A program made the translations under genes and the position numbers. The notes beneath the pieces are model-generated. The model was given only the letters and a program-made list of their open reading frames with translations, was not told where the DNA came from and made no database searches. From Gloeopeniophorella convolvens (Eukaryota > Basidiomycota > Agaricomycetes > Russulales), in contig WTXD01000038.1 of the NCBI GenBank assembly GCA_022496205.1, positions 62,001-126,000 on the forward strand: a stretch of 64,000 nucleotides of DNA, written 5' to 3'. Position 1 is the first letter of the stretch. Every line of letters starts with the position of its first letter. Positions 33,051-45,100 of the stretch are shown here, in pieces.

Positions 33051-34308
33051 AAACTGCGATGGATCCCATGTCACGTAATGCATATCTATCCCAACGACAC
33101 TTCGTGGTTACCCCGCCTGCAGCCATCACGCTTACAGAATATATAATGCATCTACTGTCGCGTCATGCTCACGTAGCAAAGCTCTTCAGTGTAGGTCTAC
33201 AGATGGTCTACACTGCCCGATCTCTGGCTATCCAAACGGGAAGCTTCGCATGAGAACAAGTATGGCGAGCGAGACCACGCAATGAAGAACGACAAATAGA
33301 AACGAACAGAGTTGGGCACGCGATCATGTCTACCAGGTGCACTGGTTACTTCTCCGTCCGCGTCAACAAGCAACGGCCATCATGCTTCAGGAGAAAATGC
33401 GGAACTCGTGCCTAGATAGATGCCTGCACCAACTTTTGAGTGGACTTGTGTATCAGTTTTTGTTGAATGACGCAACATCGCAAGCTGTATGCAGTGCGCG
33501 CTGAGATGGCGGCGACGATCACCGTGGACGAAGAGGCGCCTCCGAGTCGAGAATTGGGAGGCACTACGTAATATATGCACGTGTATAAACCCCAACCTTA
33601 AATCAGGGCCCAGGTGTCCACTGCGAGTCACGTCAACTGGGCTTCCCGGGTTGGTCCACATGGCAGAGTCCCTCCACTTACATCTGAACGAAACAACGAA
33701 CGTCTGCCTCCGACTCCCGTTGCCCAGGGTCCATCTTCGGGTACCTCAACTCTCCACTCATAGAAGCGGTAAGCATGGCACAACACGCCCTCTGCTGCCC
33801 TCATTCACCCAACTTCTAAATCAATGTTCAACCACGCGTTTCACTCTAAACAGCGGTGCTACCGTTACCTCACCGGTCAGTTGATTTCTCCAACCGCGTG
33901 CATGTGTGCCAACGTACGGCACATCAGGACAGTTCTCGTAAGCGCCCGACCTCTGGCACGACTGAAGCAGCCGTCCCACGAGACACGTCCGCGCATCTGC
34001 CACCCACGCCCGGTGCTGATACGGGCCAACGAAGATATCTCAGTGAACATCAGGGAAGCGAAACTTCCATCGTCAATATCAAGGTGCGCAGGTTTGAAGA
34101 GCCTGATCTCTGTTTGATCAAGTCGGAGCGGCAGTGCCTACGGCGGGGGCAACGTGATGCCACATGCGCGCCCAAGAAGCCCTTACCGCAACCCTCCCCT
34201 CCGCAGCCTTCCGCAGCACGCTTGGCACGTCCCTTAAATACCATTTAACTACAAACACGCACGACATACATTTGCAATCCCTAGTAGGCGTCGTCAAGTC
34301 TTGCCAAG
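33051..34308. other. Intergenic between tandem glycosyltransferases
   Basis: No gene recognised. The sequence just before the ATG at 34309 (CGTCAAGTCTTGCCAAG) is almost the same as that before the ATG of copy 1, so the duplication included at least some of the 5' UTR. Confidence 0.5.
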
Positions 34309-35471
34309 ATGCCTTCCGGTCGATATACACTGCTACCCTTACTGCGGGACTGGACGCCAGATTCACGAGGCCCGAGAAGCTGGAGGACCCCAAGGTGGCT
34401 TTGGGTGTTGGGAGGTCTCGGGCTTGTGACAATGTTGAGCTTTATCGTTCTGCGCGACAACCACCCACAAGTTTGCCCACAAGATGACCAGACCCTAACG
34501 CCACTTGATGACTTTCAGATGTTGTACGTCGCCGTCATCTTCCTTCTGCGTCTAACACTTCTTACTTGCCCTACCGCCGCTATAGAAAGCCTCATTTTAC
34601 TACGTGGACTGGTCCTGCTACGAACACATCAGATGCAAACTCCCGCGCTGTCGTCACGACTCTCTACAACGACCTCTTCACAATACCCGCCGCGACGCTA
34701 GGCCATTCCCTCCAAAAGGCCGGCACTAATGCCCGCCGCATCCTCCTCCATATCCCCGGCCGCCTCTCGTCCCGCGCACTCTGCATCGTCCGCGCCGCCG
34801 GCTGGGAGCCACATCCAGTGGAGTTCATCCCGCCCCCACATGATGGTATGGGCATCGGCTACCGCTTCGTCGACCAATACACGAAGCTCCGCATTTGGAC
34901 GCTCGACACGCTCGGCATCGAGCGTTTAGTCTACCTCGACTCCGACACGCTCGTGCGGCGCAACTTTGACGAGCTCTTCAGCCTGCCCTTCGAATTTGGC
35001 GCTGTTGCGGACGTCTGGGGCGAATGGGGCTTCAAGCTACATTTCAACGCCGGGGTACTGGCCATCCGCCCGGACAGCGTAACTTTCGCTCACATGCTCT
35101 CCCGTCTAAACGACGCACGTTATCCCCCGAGCGAGGCAGAACAGGCGTTCCTCAACCTCTACTTCGGCGCAGACGCGGTGCGGCTGCCGTACGTGTACAA
35201 CGCGAACCTGGCCATCCGCGAGCGCGGTCCTGCGCTCTGGGAGGCACTCCGCGACGAACTGCGTGTGGTGCACTACACTTTGCCGAAGCCGTTCCCCGCG
35301 GTCGGTGAAGGGATTATGGATGGTGAGGACCTCGAGCTTGCGATTCATAACGCCGAGCACGATCGTGGCGGCGTGCACGCCGAAGCGATCAGCTGGTGGG
35401 TATCTGCATATAATGAGTTCAAGACACAAAGCCGAGACGAACTCGAGCAGTGCGATAGGCAGTTGGAATAG
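34309..35471 (+). CDS. Glycosyltransferase family 8-like, type II membrane protein (copy 2)
   Basis: Exon 1 is 34309-34523 and exon 2 is 34586-35471, with a 62-bp GTACGT...CTATAG intron at the same site and phase as in copy 1; the product is 366 aa. The signal-anchor is WLWVLGGLGLVTMLSFIVL. The catalytic domain keeps the DxD (YLDSDTLVRRNFDEL), FKLHFNAGVLAIRPD, YNANLAIRERGPALWEALRD and VVHYTLPKPFP. It differs from copy 1 in the DxD middle residue (S versus A), in a longer stem (an extra QDDQT-type stretch) and at the C-terminus. Both copies are open and keep the motif residues, so both may be functional. The substrate cannot be inferred. Confidence 0.87.
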
Positions 35472-38400
35472 AGACCACTGGCAGGTTCCTTGTATCACGT
35501 GATCCGTGTCCATCACGATTCCCCCGCGTAACTTCGTTGCCACTGCTCTCCTTACTGTACGCATTGTATTAGTAGCGCCACTAGGTTACGCTTACGGAAC
35601 AGGCAGATGTTTCAACATCGGAAAAATACAGGCTATCGTACCCACAGATGCAAAGTCCGCCGCGGGCTCCCACCGGGCTCACATGCGCGCCGAAGGACGT
35701 CGTTAGGCACTTGCTACGATACTTATGTACCTTGGGATGCCCGCTCGCTGTCGCCGTTTCTATGGCGCCAGCGTAAAGTCAGCAACCGGTCTCCTGGCAG
35801 CCAGTAGCGGGCCCGTGGGGCGCACGCGAACGCCTCAGACCCGGACGGTCGTTAAACGTTAAACACTCACCGTCATCCAGTTATTCCACTACCAGTCCAC
35901 GCGAAAAACGTGGGGCTGCTAGGGTCCTAAGCCTATCTAGGTGCGACCGATCCACATATTGTCCCAGAGACGGACCCAGAAAGCATGCCCATCGCCTCAT
36001 CGATGCGCCCGTGGAAGTTCGTCGGCCTAGGAGAGGCCGTGGTAACGCAATATTTGGACCGAGAAAGGGGAGGGGCGCGAAGCGCTGAATGGGGGTCTAA
36101 GAGTCCAGAGACTGAACTTGGGTCGGCATCCGAGGTTGCGTCAAGCAGACGCGCAGATCATGATGGGACTGTTCTAGAACGTCGAGGAGGTGCAAGGTGT
36201 ATGATTGGAGTGATACGTAGGAAGGTAGGATTGCCGGGAGGTGTGCTATTTGGGGGGGTTGACAGTGCGTGATGGGCCCTGAAGAACATCTGGGCGAGCG
36301 TGAATACTACAGACAGGGCGAGACAAAGTTGATCGAGGTAAGGCGCCTGCAGGCCGCGACACCAGGTCCAAACAGGAAAGTCCGACCCGAGGCTTCATAT
36401 CCTGCATTTTGGGCAGATGCAGGGGAAGACGTACGAGTTGGGACTCGCCGGCAGCAGAAACCGCGTTGTTGGGATGTCGTCCCCCTGTCACCACTCCCTG
36501 TAGTCGGGACATGAACCCGATGAACCCATTGATCAGTCCGCTCGCACTGGGTTATTTCCAGATGCGCACTTTGAGCGCAACGCACTGCTACTCTGCAGCG
36601 GCCTGGCAGCGGACTAGGCACGGCACACGTGAAATAAGCGCTCGTCAGGCAGTGTGCACAGCCTACAGGGCCAGCAGCCAAGCGCACCACGGTAAATTGG
36701 GACGATGCCTTCCCGACGTCCTGTATATCTTGTTGACACGGCGCCACCCTCCGGCCGTCGATCACCTCCGTCCGCCTGTCCTCGGAGACAAACGTCAGAG
36801 CATGCCAGGGACCAGACGAGACCAGTTCGCGCGGCGCCGCGCGGGGCTTCGACGGCTAGATCAGCATCAAACCAACTACGCAGAAAAGGGATGCTCACGC
36901 AAACCCGCCACGCAGAAACAGGGTGCGGCGAATCCGACGCATCGTAGTTCCCCCGAGCCGTCCGCATCTGAGTGCTCGATTTGGACCAGTGCAAAACCAA
37001 AGAAAGGCCAGAAATATACCAGGGAGGGCTTTGGACGTGTCCTGATCTCCGATGATTAATATCCCGCTCTTGATTGATGCCGTTACGATCCAACGTCCCA
37101 GTGTGCGCAAATATGGACACATCTTTTCCGCTGGCGCCGAGAATTATGATATTCGCGTGCCGTGGACCATCGGCTGGTCAAGGCGTCTGGGACGCACTAG
37201 CAGTGGCAGATGATAATGCGATGCCCGAAGCGGGAGTTCACTGGTCATGTGGGGTCGTTGATGGAGTAAGACGTCGCGAGGGGTGTAAGCCAAGGAACGA
37301 TCGCGGTGGAGGCCAGGGGCCTCGAGTAAGGCCGCGGGAACGGAGGATGTCGAGGGCTTCTGATACGGAGTATAGCCAGCACAGGCGCTTTGGTTTTAGT
37401 GGCGCGTGGTAATTCTAGATACCTGGATTATCCATGTGGCCCGACTCGTGTTGGGGGACGGGCGGTTATTTGCAGCGAAGCGTCGGCCGCCGTGCGATGC
37501 GCCTGAGCACGATGGACCTCTGGAATAGTCGGTGGAAGACTTTCGCGAGTTTGGTCGGACCTAGCGCGAGTAGCATAGACGGTCCTGGGTCCCGCATGGG
37601 GCCTGAGCTAGCCAGCCTAGGGTCTTAGCCTCGCGGCATCTGAGGGACAAACGGGAGAAAGGAAATTCGGGAAAAGCTTACCCACAAGCACCTTACATCA
37701 AATGGTCTACGCTTTCGCCAAGGTGATCCCGCCGGACTATGCTTAGGCTGGCTGACGGGGACGTCTGCCGCGCTGGCAGGCCAGCCTGATGCGAACGGTT
37801 TGCCCAAGTCAGCACAAGCCGGCGCACTCTGGCAGGAAGCAAGAAATCATTTTGAGGTCTATTTGATAACAGAGATGAGATGGAAACGTACCCTCAGCTT
37901 CCTAGATTAAGAGGTGGCGAGCACGCCGCCCCTGGGTCGTCGACGTCCGTGACAACGCGGCGCAACGCCCCAAGCCCACGCTTGGCGCAGGCCGGCACTT
38001 CCGGCCCGTGGTCGTGCCAGCAGGCGTGCAGCGTCGTCGTCGTCGGTCGGCAATATCCCCCTCCCACATTATTGAAGACGACACTCAGAGACAAAGACTC
38101 AGGAGATACGAGAGAATATAGTGTGTTTTCTAGTGCGTGCTACTTAGCGGCTGGCCGCTCGAAAGGTCCCTGACACACGGCCGGCTCGTCCCATACACAC
38201 CACCCCAGCGCAAATGCTCCAGCAACATGAGGGCTTCATGAGCTGCCACTAAGTACTTGCCGCTCTCATCTACCCCTCATTGGCGTTCTCTACGCCGATA
38301 GTAGAGGGACGCTACATGGACATGACTGTGGGGAACGACTCGCACTCCCACCGAGCCGCCGCCACGCGCGGTCCCGAGAAGCCAGCAACCACCAGTGCCG

Positions 38401-41389
38401 CCAACGACCCCAAATTAATGTGAGAGGCACAGCACAGCGTCGCGGGGCCTCCGCGCGCACGCGCGGTCCCGCGACAGCCCGACACAATGCCACTAGCACG
38501 ACACCAGTGCACCCGCACCGCCCCAGCAGCAAACCCCGGTAGTTTCCCGTCGCAGCACCGCACACCCAGATATCCTCACCCAGACACTCCACAATATGAC
38601 CGCATTCAATATGCACGACTGAATATTACATTGTGAACGCGCGAAACGGGGACGCGGCACGGGCTCTGCTGGAATGTCCTGTGCGGCTGTCCTCTGTGGC
38701 TGTGCGCCGCGTGCTACTGGCACTGGCACCTTCCTCCGCCGACGGCGCAGCCACGCTTGGCCCCGCCGCGCGGTCCTTAGTTTCAGCCGGCAGCTCAGTC
38801 GGCGTGCTGGCACACGAAACGGCGCGGTCCACGGGCGCAGGGAACAGATGCGGGGCCTGGGACATCCTAGGACACCGACACCGTGGTCCCACGCGGGGAG
38901 ATCAGGAAGTGCGAGGCGCTGCCGAAAGCAGCTCTCTGTCCGAGCGGGACCAGGCCGGGGACCATGGGGCGCGATGAATAATGCGTCTTCGGGCGCGCGC
39001 GGACGCACCGCGGCGCTGTGTCTACGTATCGCATACACATCTTGTCCCTCCGTGACGTGCTTCTGGAACGCTGGGGAAGAAGGCACATGAGTCAGGGGAA
39101 GGAAAGAAAAGAATTGGTGTGGTATATTGCGCAGCTGGCAGGGCGCAAGATGCGTCAGATGGAAGTATGTGTGGATGCGCTGTGGGGCTTGGTAGTTTCG
39201 GGTGTGCCGCGGCCGGGCCAAGGACGCGCGCCGCACAGAGAACAAAGAAAGGACCTGTCATCCGACTCGGACGCCCGCACCTGAGACGAGGAGAGATGTC
39301 GAAGTGCAGCGAGACATCCTCGCCCAGCCTGGTCTTCGCCCGAGCTGCCCACTGGACGGGCGCTTAACTGCGAAGTAGTTAGCCTTGCATTCGACGATCA
39401 TCCCCCTTTGTTCGGCCGAGCGCCGAGCTCCACGGCAGCGTCACCGACGCCCGCAGCACCGCAGCAGCCGTGCATGATGCCCGGACCCGAGCAGCTCGCT
39501 GGACACGAGCGAGAAGAGATAAGCGCCCACTGCAGTGGGCACCGCAACACACAGCCAGCACGAACGATAGCAACGAGAGCAGACTAGACCAAGAGGCGCA
39601 GCATTGTCTTATTCTCGCGCGACGCTGATCTGGCTAGGCAGCAGGCGCGCGCCTAGGGACACGCACGAGAGCGATCGGACGCTGCACTGCAGATCGGCCA
39701 TGGACGTTCTCGACGCCGCGCGCGCCTAACCTGCTACGCCTCGCATCGGGCCAGCTCCAGTAAGGGCGTGTCTGCGGAGCTCGCGGGAGGTGCGTACGTG
39801 AGCAGAATTAATATGGAGCGGTGAATGGGCGTCTTGTGCTCGATTACTTACACCCGGTGCAGTTTGCAGCTGCCACTCTGCTCTGACTCGACGCAGTGCG
39901 CGCGCACCGACCCTGCCCGACCTAGATCCGTGAGCGAGCACTCGAGAGCACTTCTGATTTTCCAGACGCACGCACCGGGCGCGCGAATGCACCTAGATGG
40001 ACTTGAGCGAAGACACGTGAGTCGTCGAAATCTGTGGCGTCCTGCGTTTCGCGATTCAATTCAAAGTGTCCCCCGTCTTCGTTTCGGGGACCACCTGCCT
40101 GTATTAGGCCCGCGCCCGTGCGGGGATCCGATCTCCCACACGCGTACGCCGCCCTGGGGGCGCGTATGCATGCAAATAAGCTCGCACCGGCACGTATCTG
40201 GGGCGGCGTGCGGCCGAGGGCAGCGCGCCTGTGGCGGCAGCTCGAGGAGAAGGCCCCAGCTTCGAGCGCAATCGATCCAGCAGCAACCCAGTAAAGTTCA
40301 GCGTTAGATCCGGGCACGCACGCGCGTGCCTTGCGACATGTAGCCTTCTTGCGAACCAGCCCCAGTGCTATTTTCTTCTTTTTTTCTAGTTACCACCCTG
40401 CGCAGGAAGATCCGGGAAGACAATCGCATGGTTTATGACAGGCGCAGCCTAGGATTCAATCGATGGAGAGCCCAGCTTGCGAGAGCTCAACCCGCGGTGA
40501 TCATCAGCGATAACCTCCGCTCCACCCAGAAATTTGCGGGAATGCCGTTGAATGATGTTGTCCGAGTCGCACTGGTCCCCGTCGCGCTGGCAATCGCCAC
40601 CGAGCGACCGCGCAAAGCGCGACCAAACACCGGGAGGCGCGGGCCGTTGGGCCGTCGCCCGCATTTGGGGATGACGCTCCCGCATAAGGCAACCATCATT
40701 TACAACTGGTCATCCGCCGATTTGCTCGCTCTGAGTGGATTTCTCCAATTACTCGTATATATTTCGTCTGCGGCATTAGAACTACTACGTCCCCGAGAGT
40801 GATGCTATTGGTATGTATGCTGGTGTTTATGTCATTGGTGTTGTGTTATTGCGATATATGTCCGTAGCCAGAGCCCAAAAAAAAAAAAGAAAGAGCCGTG
40901 AAAGCCGTAGAAGAAGAAAGTGCGTCGGGCAAGACGCGGTCTATGAGGCTTGGACGGGACTACTCGTGAGTAATACGTATGCAAGTGCGTCAAGATAGCA
41001 CAGGCGACAGCGACGTGACGGGGGACGGGTGGGGCGTCCGTCATAACCATAGATAAGCGAATACTTAGCGAATAGAAAGAAAAGAGGGCGACGGGCGCAG
41101 AGCGTCCGTAATGCGCGGCAGCGCGCAGCAAGAAATTGATAATGAGAGCGCCATGATGATGATGGGGGTACGGGCCGGGGCGTGGATGCGTGACGTGCGG
41201 GGATGATTGATGAAGTGGACGAGGTCTGAGATTATGATGGCAAGGGACGAGCGGCGAGGCGGAATGATGATGCGCGTAGGAGTACAATACTTGGGGCCCG
41301 GTGGTTGACGGTGCGCGTTTGCAGGCAAATAACAAATAATACACTTCACTTCATTTTTCTTCTTCTCCTGGTGGTGGGGGAAACGGCGC
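35472..41389. other. Gene-poor GC-rich stretch (35.5-41.4 kb)
   Basis: Many overlapping low-complexity ORFs on both strands, none with a recognised domain or a consistent exon chain. Frames such as 38493-39245 minus and 36409-37059 plus look like chance ORFs in GC-rich DNA. A 145-codon plus frame (40365-40802) ends in a hydrophobic stretch but has no other support. An A-rich run lies at about 40877-40888. Confidence 0.4.
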
Positions 41390-42133
41390 TCAGTGGACGA
41401 CGACGACGTCCCAGACGCTGTCCTTCGACTGGGCGCGGATGAGGCCCTGAGCACGGACGCGAGAACCCAAGAAGTCGATGCGGCGGAGACCCTTCCCGCG
41501 CTGGACGGGGTCCGAGCCGACGCGACGCTCGAAGGCGGCGTAGATGTCCGCCTTGCGCTGGCGGTCCATCGTGTTGTACTCGTCGGCCTTTACGGCGGTG
41601 CGGAGGTGGAGGTAGATGGCATTGAGCACGTCGAGGACGGTGACGACCGAGTTGCCAGGCGAGATGGTCGGGTCAGGGCTCACATTGAACACCCACGGGA
41701 GGCCGCCGACGCGGAGAGCGAGCGAGGGCAGTGGTGGGTTGGAGGCCGGGGTCGCGAGGATGGCGGGGGAGAGGCGGAGGTTGGACTGCGTTGGGGGATA
41801 GCGCATGTCGTACTGGAGGGTGGGCGCGACCAGCGCGGGATGAAGGTACACTCCTGGGGTGAGAGGGGCGGGAGGAATGTAGGGGAGGGCGTGTGCCTGG
41901 GAGATGGGTGACGGGGTGTAAACCCGAGGGTGGGGCGGAGACAGATATGGTGACGAGGGGAGGTGGGGCGAAGAATGACTCGGCGAGGCGAACGCGACTT
42001 CGGGGAGAGGCGGGGGCGTCGAGGGACCCGGCGAGGGCGCGAGGGACGATGTTGACGAGGCGGGGGATACGAACGAGCGTACCTCCGCTACGGGATCGTC
42101 GTTGAAGCGCGCGTGACGTGCCTTGGTGGACAT
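41390..42133 (-). CDS. DUF6699-type protein, 247 aa
   Basis: A single exon starts at 42133 (MSTKARHARFNDD). The first half is a proline/serine-rich linker (for example PSPGPSTPPPLPE). The C-terminal half is a compact domain: PWVFNVSPDPTISPGNSVVT, VLDVLNAIYLHLRTAV, MDRQRKADIYAAFERRV, GKGLRRIDFLGSRV and a final WDVVVV strand. This order (short strands, a VTV.DVL.AIY helix, R..DFL, a closing W strand) is what I recognise as the basidiomycete DUF6699 family, of unknown function. The frame is intact. Two further members lie at 49840-51617 and 55009-56284. Confidence 0.75.
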   Translation of the reverse strand: MSTKARHARFNDDPVAEVRSFVSPASSTSSLAPSPGPSTPPPLPEVAFASPSHSSPHLPSSPYLSPPHPRVYTPSPISQAHALPYIPPAPLTPGVYLHPALVAPTLQYDMRYPPTQSNLRLSPAILATPASNPPLPSLALRVGGLPWVFNVSPDPTISPGNSVVTVLDVLNAIYLHLRTAVKADEYNTMDRQRKADIYAAFERRVGSDPVQRGKGLRRIDFLGSRVRAQGLIRAQSKDSVWDVVVVH

Positions 42134-45100
42134 TGCTGGGTACGGAAGCGGTGGTGGAGGCTTGGTAACTGGACGGGGTGGTTGTGGTGGTGGAGGCAGA
42201 TTTGCGTGGGGACGGAGAATCGGGGGGCGGCGAAGGAGAGAGAGTTGGCGGATGAGGGGAAGTTAAATAGATGAAGGGAGGGGGATGGACACAGAGAGCT
42301 TGTCTATAAACGAACGACGCGAAATCCGGTAGCAACAGATTCAGAGAGGCGATGAGCCGAGAGCGAGGCGCACGTACGCGCAGCCACGGTCGGACCCGCG
42401 CTCTCGTCCAGAGGGAAAATGCGATCAATTCACCGCATTCAGCTCACTGTCTTTCGCCAATCTACTGGCAACGTCAACCAGAGGCCGTGCCCACATGCAC
42501 CGGCCACGCTTGCACGGCGTCCCTCCGGAATCCTCGCGGAGACCTCTCCCACCAAGTCCCCAGTCGTCTGCACTCTGTTCTCTTCCCATCCTGTCTCACC
42601 CCCGCGTGTTCATCACCTCCCCTGCCCGAAACCCAGCAACTCAGGCATTCTGATACTCCGTGTTGGCCACCCGGCCTGATTGATTTTTTTTACTGCTCTG
42701 TTCGCTCCGTTCTTGCTCCGTTCGCTCGCTCGTGTGCCCCGCAACCGGGTCTGCCCGCCGCCACCTTCCCAATCCGTCGCCGTCACCGGGCCCCGCCGAC
42801 GGTGGACCCGGTCCACCCCCCGAGAAGTTCCTGACACTCACGGGACACCGCCCCGCGCCCCTTCCTGAATCTGACACCGCCCCCCGCACGTCCGGGACTT
42901 TGACCCTCGTTTACAATATCTGGCAGGTCTTCCATGTAGACTTTTGGAACTAGGAGTGCTCTCCTCGGGGGGCTGACGCGTTATGACTCCCTTTGCAAAT
43001 TCGTACGGCGGGGCTCCCGCTTACGGCCCGCGTGCCTCGTGTTACGATGCTTGGACGTCCCACACCACCGCCCCCGCAGGTCACGCCCCCCTCGCGCGAC
43101 AAAGATAGCATATTGTGTCCTAGGATCCACCAGAATCCCCCGCCCAGGGACACCGCCCCTCCGCTCTCCCTCGCCACTCGCGCCACCAGGGCGCGCACAT
43201 GCACAGCGCGATTCGAAATCCGCTGCCGCGCCAGACGCCGATCTGGGTTTGGCGTATTCGCTGTGGTGGGGCCCGATGCGGCGCAATGTGTGCATATACG
43301 GATTCAGTGTGCGCAGGCAGAGCGCCCGCCCGCAGTCCACACCAAGCCGACCACGTAAGTGCAACGACTCTGGGACGTGGCTCCCCGCAGTCCTCTCCCA
43401 TCTCAAGGTCGCACCCCGGAACCACCTGACAGCTGCTGCGACAGGAATCTCGCTCTTGCGCAGCCCCACCCCCGATGACTCGCGCAGTCAGAAGCGACGC
43501 CACCCCCGATGTGCAACTTCGACTCCGGCCCTCTGCGCGCCAAGTTCCCGCTCGCGCGTCACGTGCGCCGGACCCCTCGTTTCCACGTCTCGCATCGGCC
43601 GGAGACGTGCGCGCGCGCGTGAAACGCCATCGCGTTGCTGTGCGACGTCGCGGCAGACGACCATCTATGCACCAGTGCGCACCCACGGCCAGCACCGTTC
43701 GATCCCACGTCCCCGCCCAATGCAATATCTTCGTATGCTGCGAACGCTGATGCCCCGCGCGCCGCAAGCGGGGGGGCTGAAGCGCTGATAGATCGCATCA
43801 GGGCCTCCGCAGTCTCTGTCAGAATCATCCCGTCGATGGTCGTCGACTGGCGATGCCGTCACGAAGCGCCAGTCCCTCGTCGCTACCCCATTTGTGCGTC
43901 TGCGCTCGTGTGCGGCGTCGGGTGGCGTCGCGTCCCCTCATCGCGGCGCGATCCGCAGGCGCAGAAAAAGATTGGCTCGAGCTCCGCACATGCCCCGAAT
44001 TCCCAGACCAGCCACCTGGGCGTAACGGAGCCTTCCTAGGATCGCATCCTTGGATCGCTGCGCAAGTCAGCGATCCTGTTCGCAGAGTTTCAGGAGATCC
44101 TTGGGCCTCACTCCGATTTCTCGGCAGCGATCAGCGTGGTGCTCAGTCCTGGTCTGGACCTTACAGGCTTGATTCGCTGCGTTGCAATTCATTTGTTCGG
44201 TCTGCGATTCATCTTTCCGATGCGTCTCGATCACTCCGTTTGGGCGGGTAAGCAGATTCCGGCACTGTCGTGTACTAGGAGCTTACGGGACCTACTGGGG
44301 TGACTGAATAATGATGCCCCGTTTTAGCTCTGCTGGATTTACTTACAACCGAGGTCTCATATCTCAACGCTTATGACGGTTTTGTGTGCTAATTAAAATG
44401 AAACTGCACGAGGGTGCTCCATATCCATACCCGGGCAAACCCTTCTGGACGCGACATATGTCACTCCAGTCCCTGTCAGCTTACGAGGAACAAACATCTA
44501 AGGAGTGGGCCGCTGACAGGTGCTATCTTATCATGCGCTTAGGTGGCGCTGTCCTGGGTGCCCACATTGGTCGGTGCTGTGCTCAGTGTTTCCGGCACCG
44601 TGCCAGAAAGAACCCTTCCGCTGAAGGGGCAATGGTCATCATGGTGCGTCCGTCCATCTGCCACTCCAGCTGATCAACAGCAGAACCGCGTATGCATGTA
44701 TCAGCTGCCTCAAATCCCCGAGGGCATCACCGCACAGCGGCGGCTCCCGCCCGCGTGTGCTTTGTGCGCCCTCCAGCCCGGCACGGGTCCCCGAAAGACC
44801 GGCCAACCCAAGAACGCGAGCCTACCGCTTTGCGCTCCGCTAGCACCACTCCGACACGATGAAAACAAAGGCGTTTAGACCATGCACGATATCGGTATTG
44901 TGCGGAGTCACAGAGAGCGTGCAGGCTTTCGAACTCAACACGGCAGATCCAGGGTACGGCCAAAGCGAAGTTGTGGCACCGACACCCACACGTGCATGTA
45001 CACAGCATACTGCAGCGCTAGCCGAGGATGCCCGATCCCCGGCTCGCCACAAGCCACAACTACAATAGCATTCTTTTGTCCAGCTTGCCTGCTGTCGATC

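Noticed and set aside
32215..33078. 287-codon plus-strand ORF rich in S/T/R over the first glycosyltransferase gene
   Set aside because: It is a shifted-frame shadow of exon 2; the true frame (32168-33050) carries the DxD and family motifs and aligns along its whole length with copy 2.
38493..39245. 250-codon minus-strand ORF
   Set aside because: Composition typical of chance ORFs in GC-rich DNA (Arg, Pro, Ala, Ser), overlapped on the other strand, no domain or splice signals supporting it.
43039..43788. 249-codon plus-strand ORF
   Set aside because: Same reasons: low-complexity basic sequence, overlapping ORFs in five other frames, no motif.
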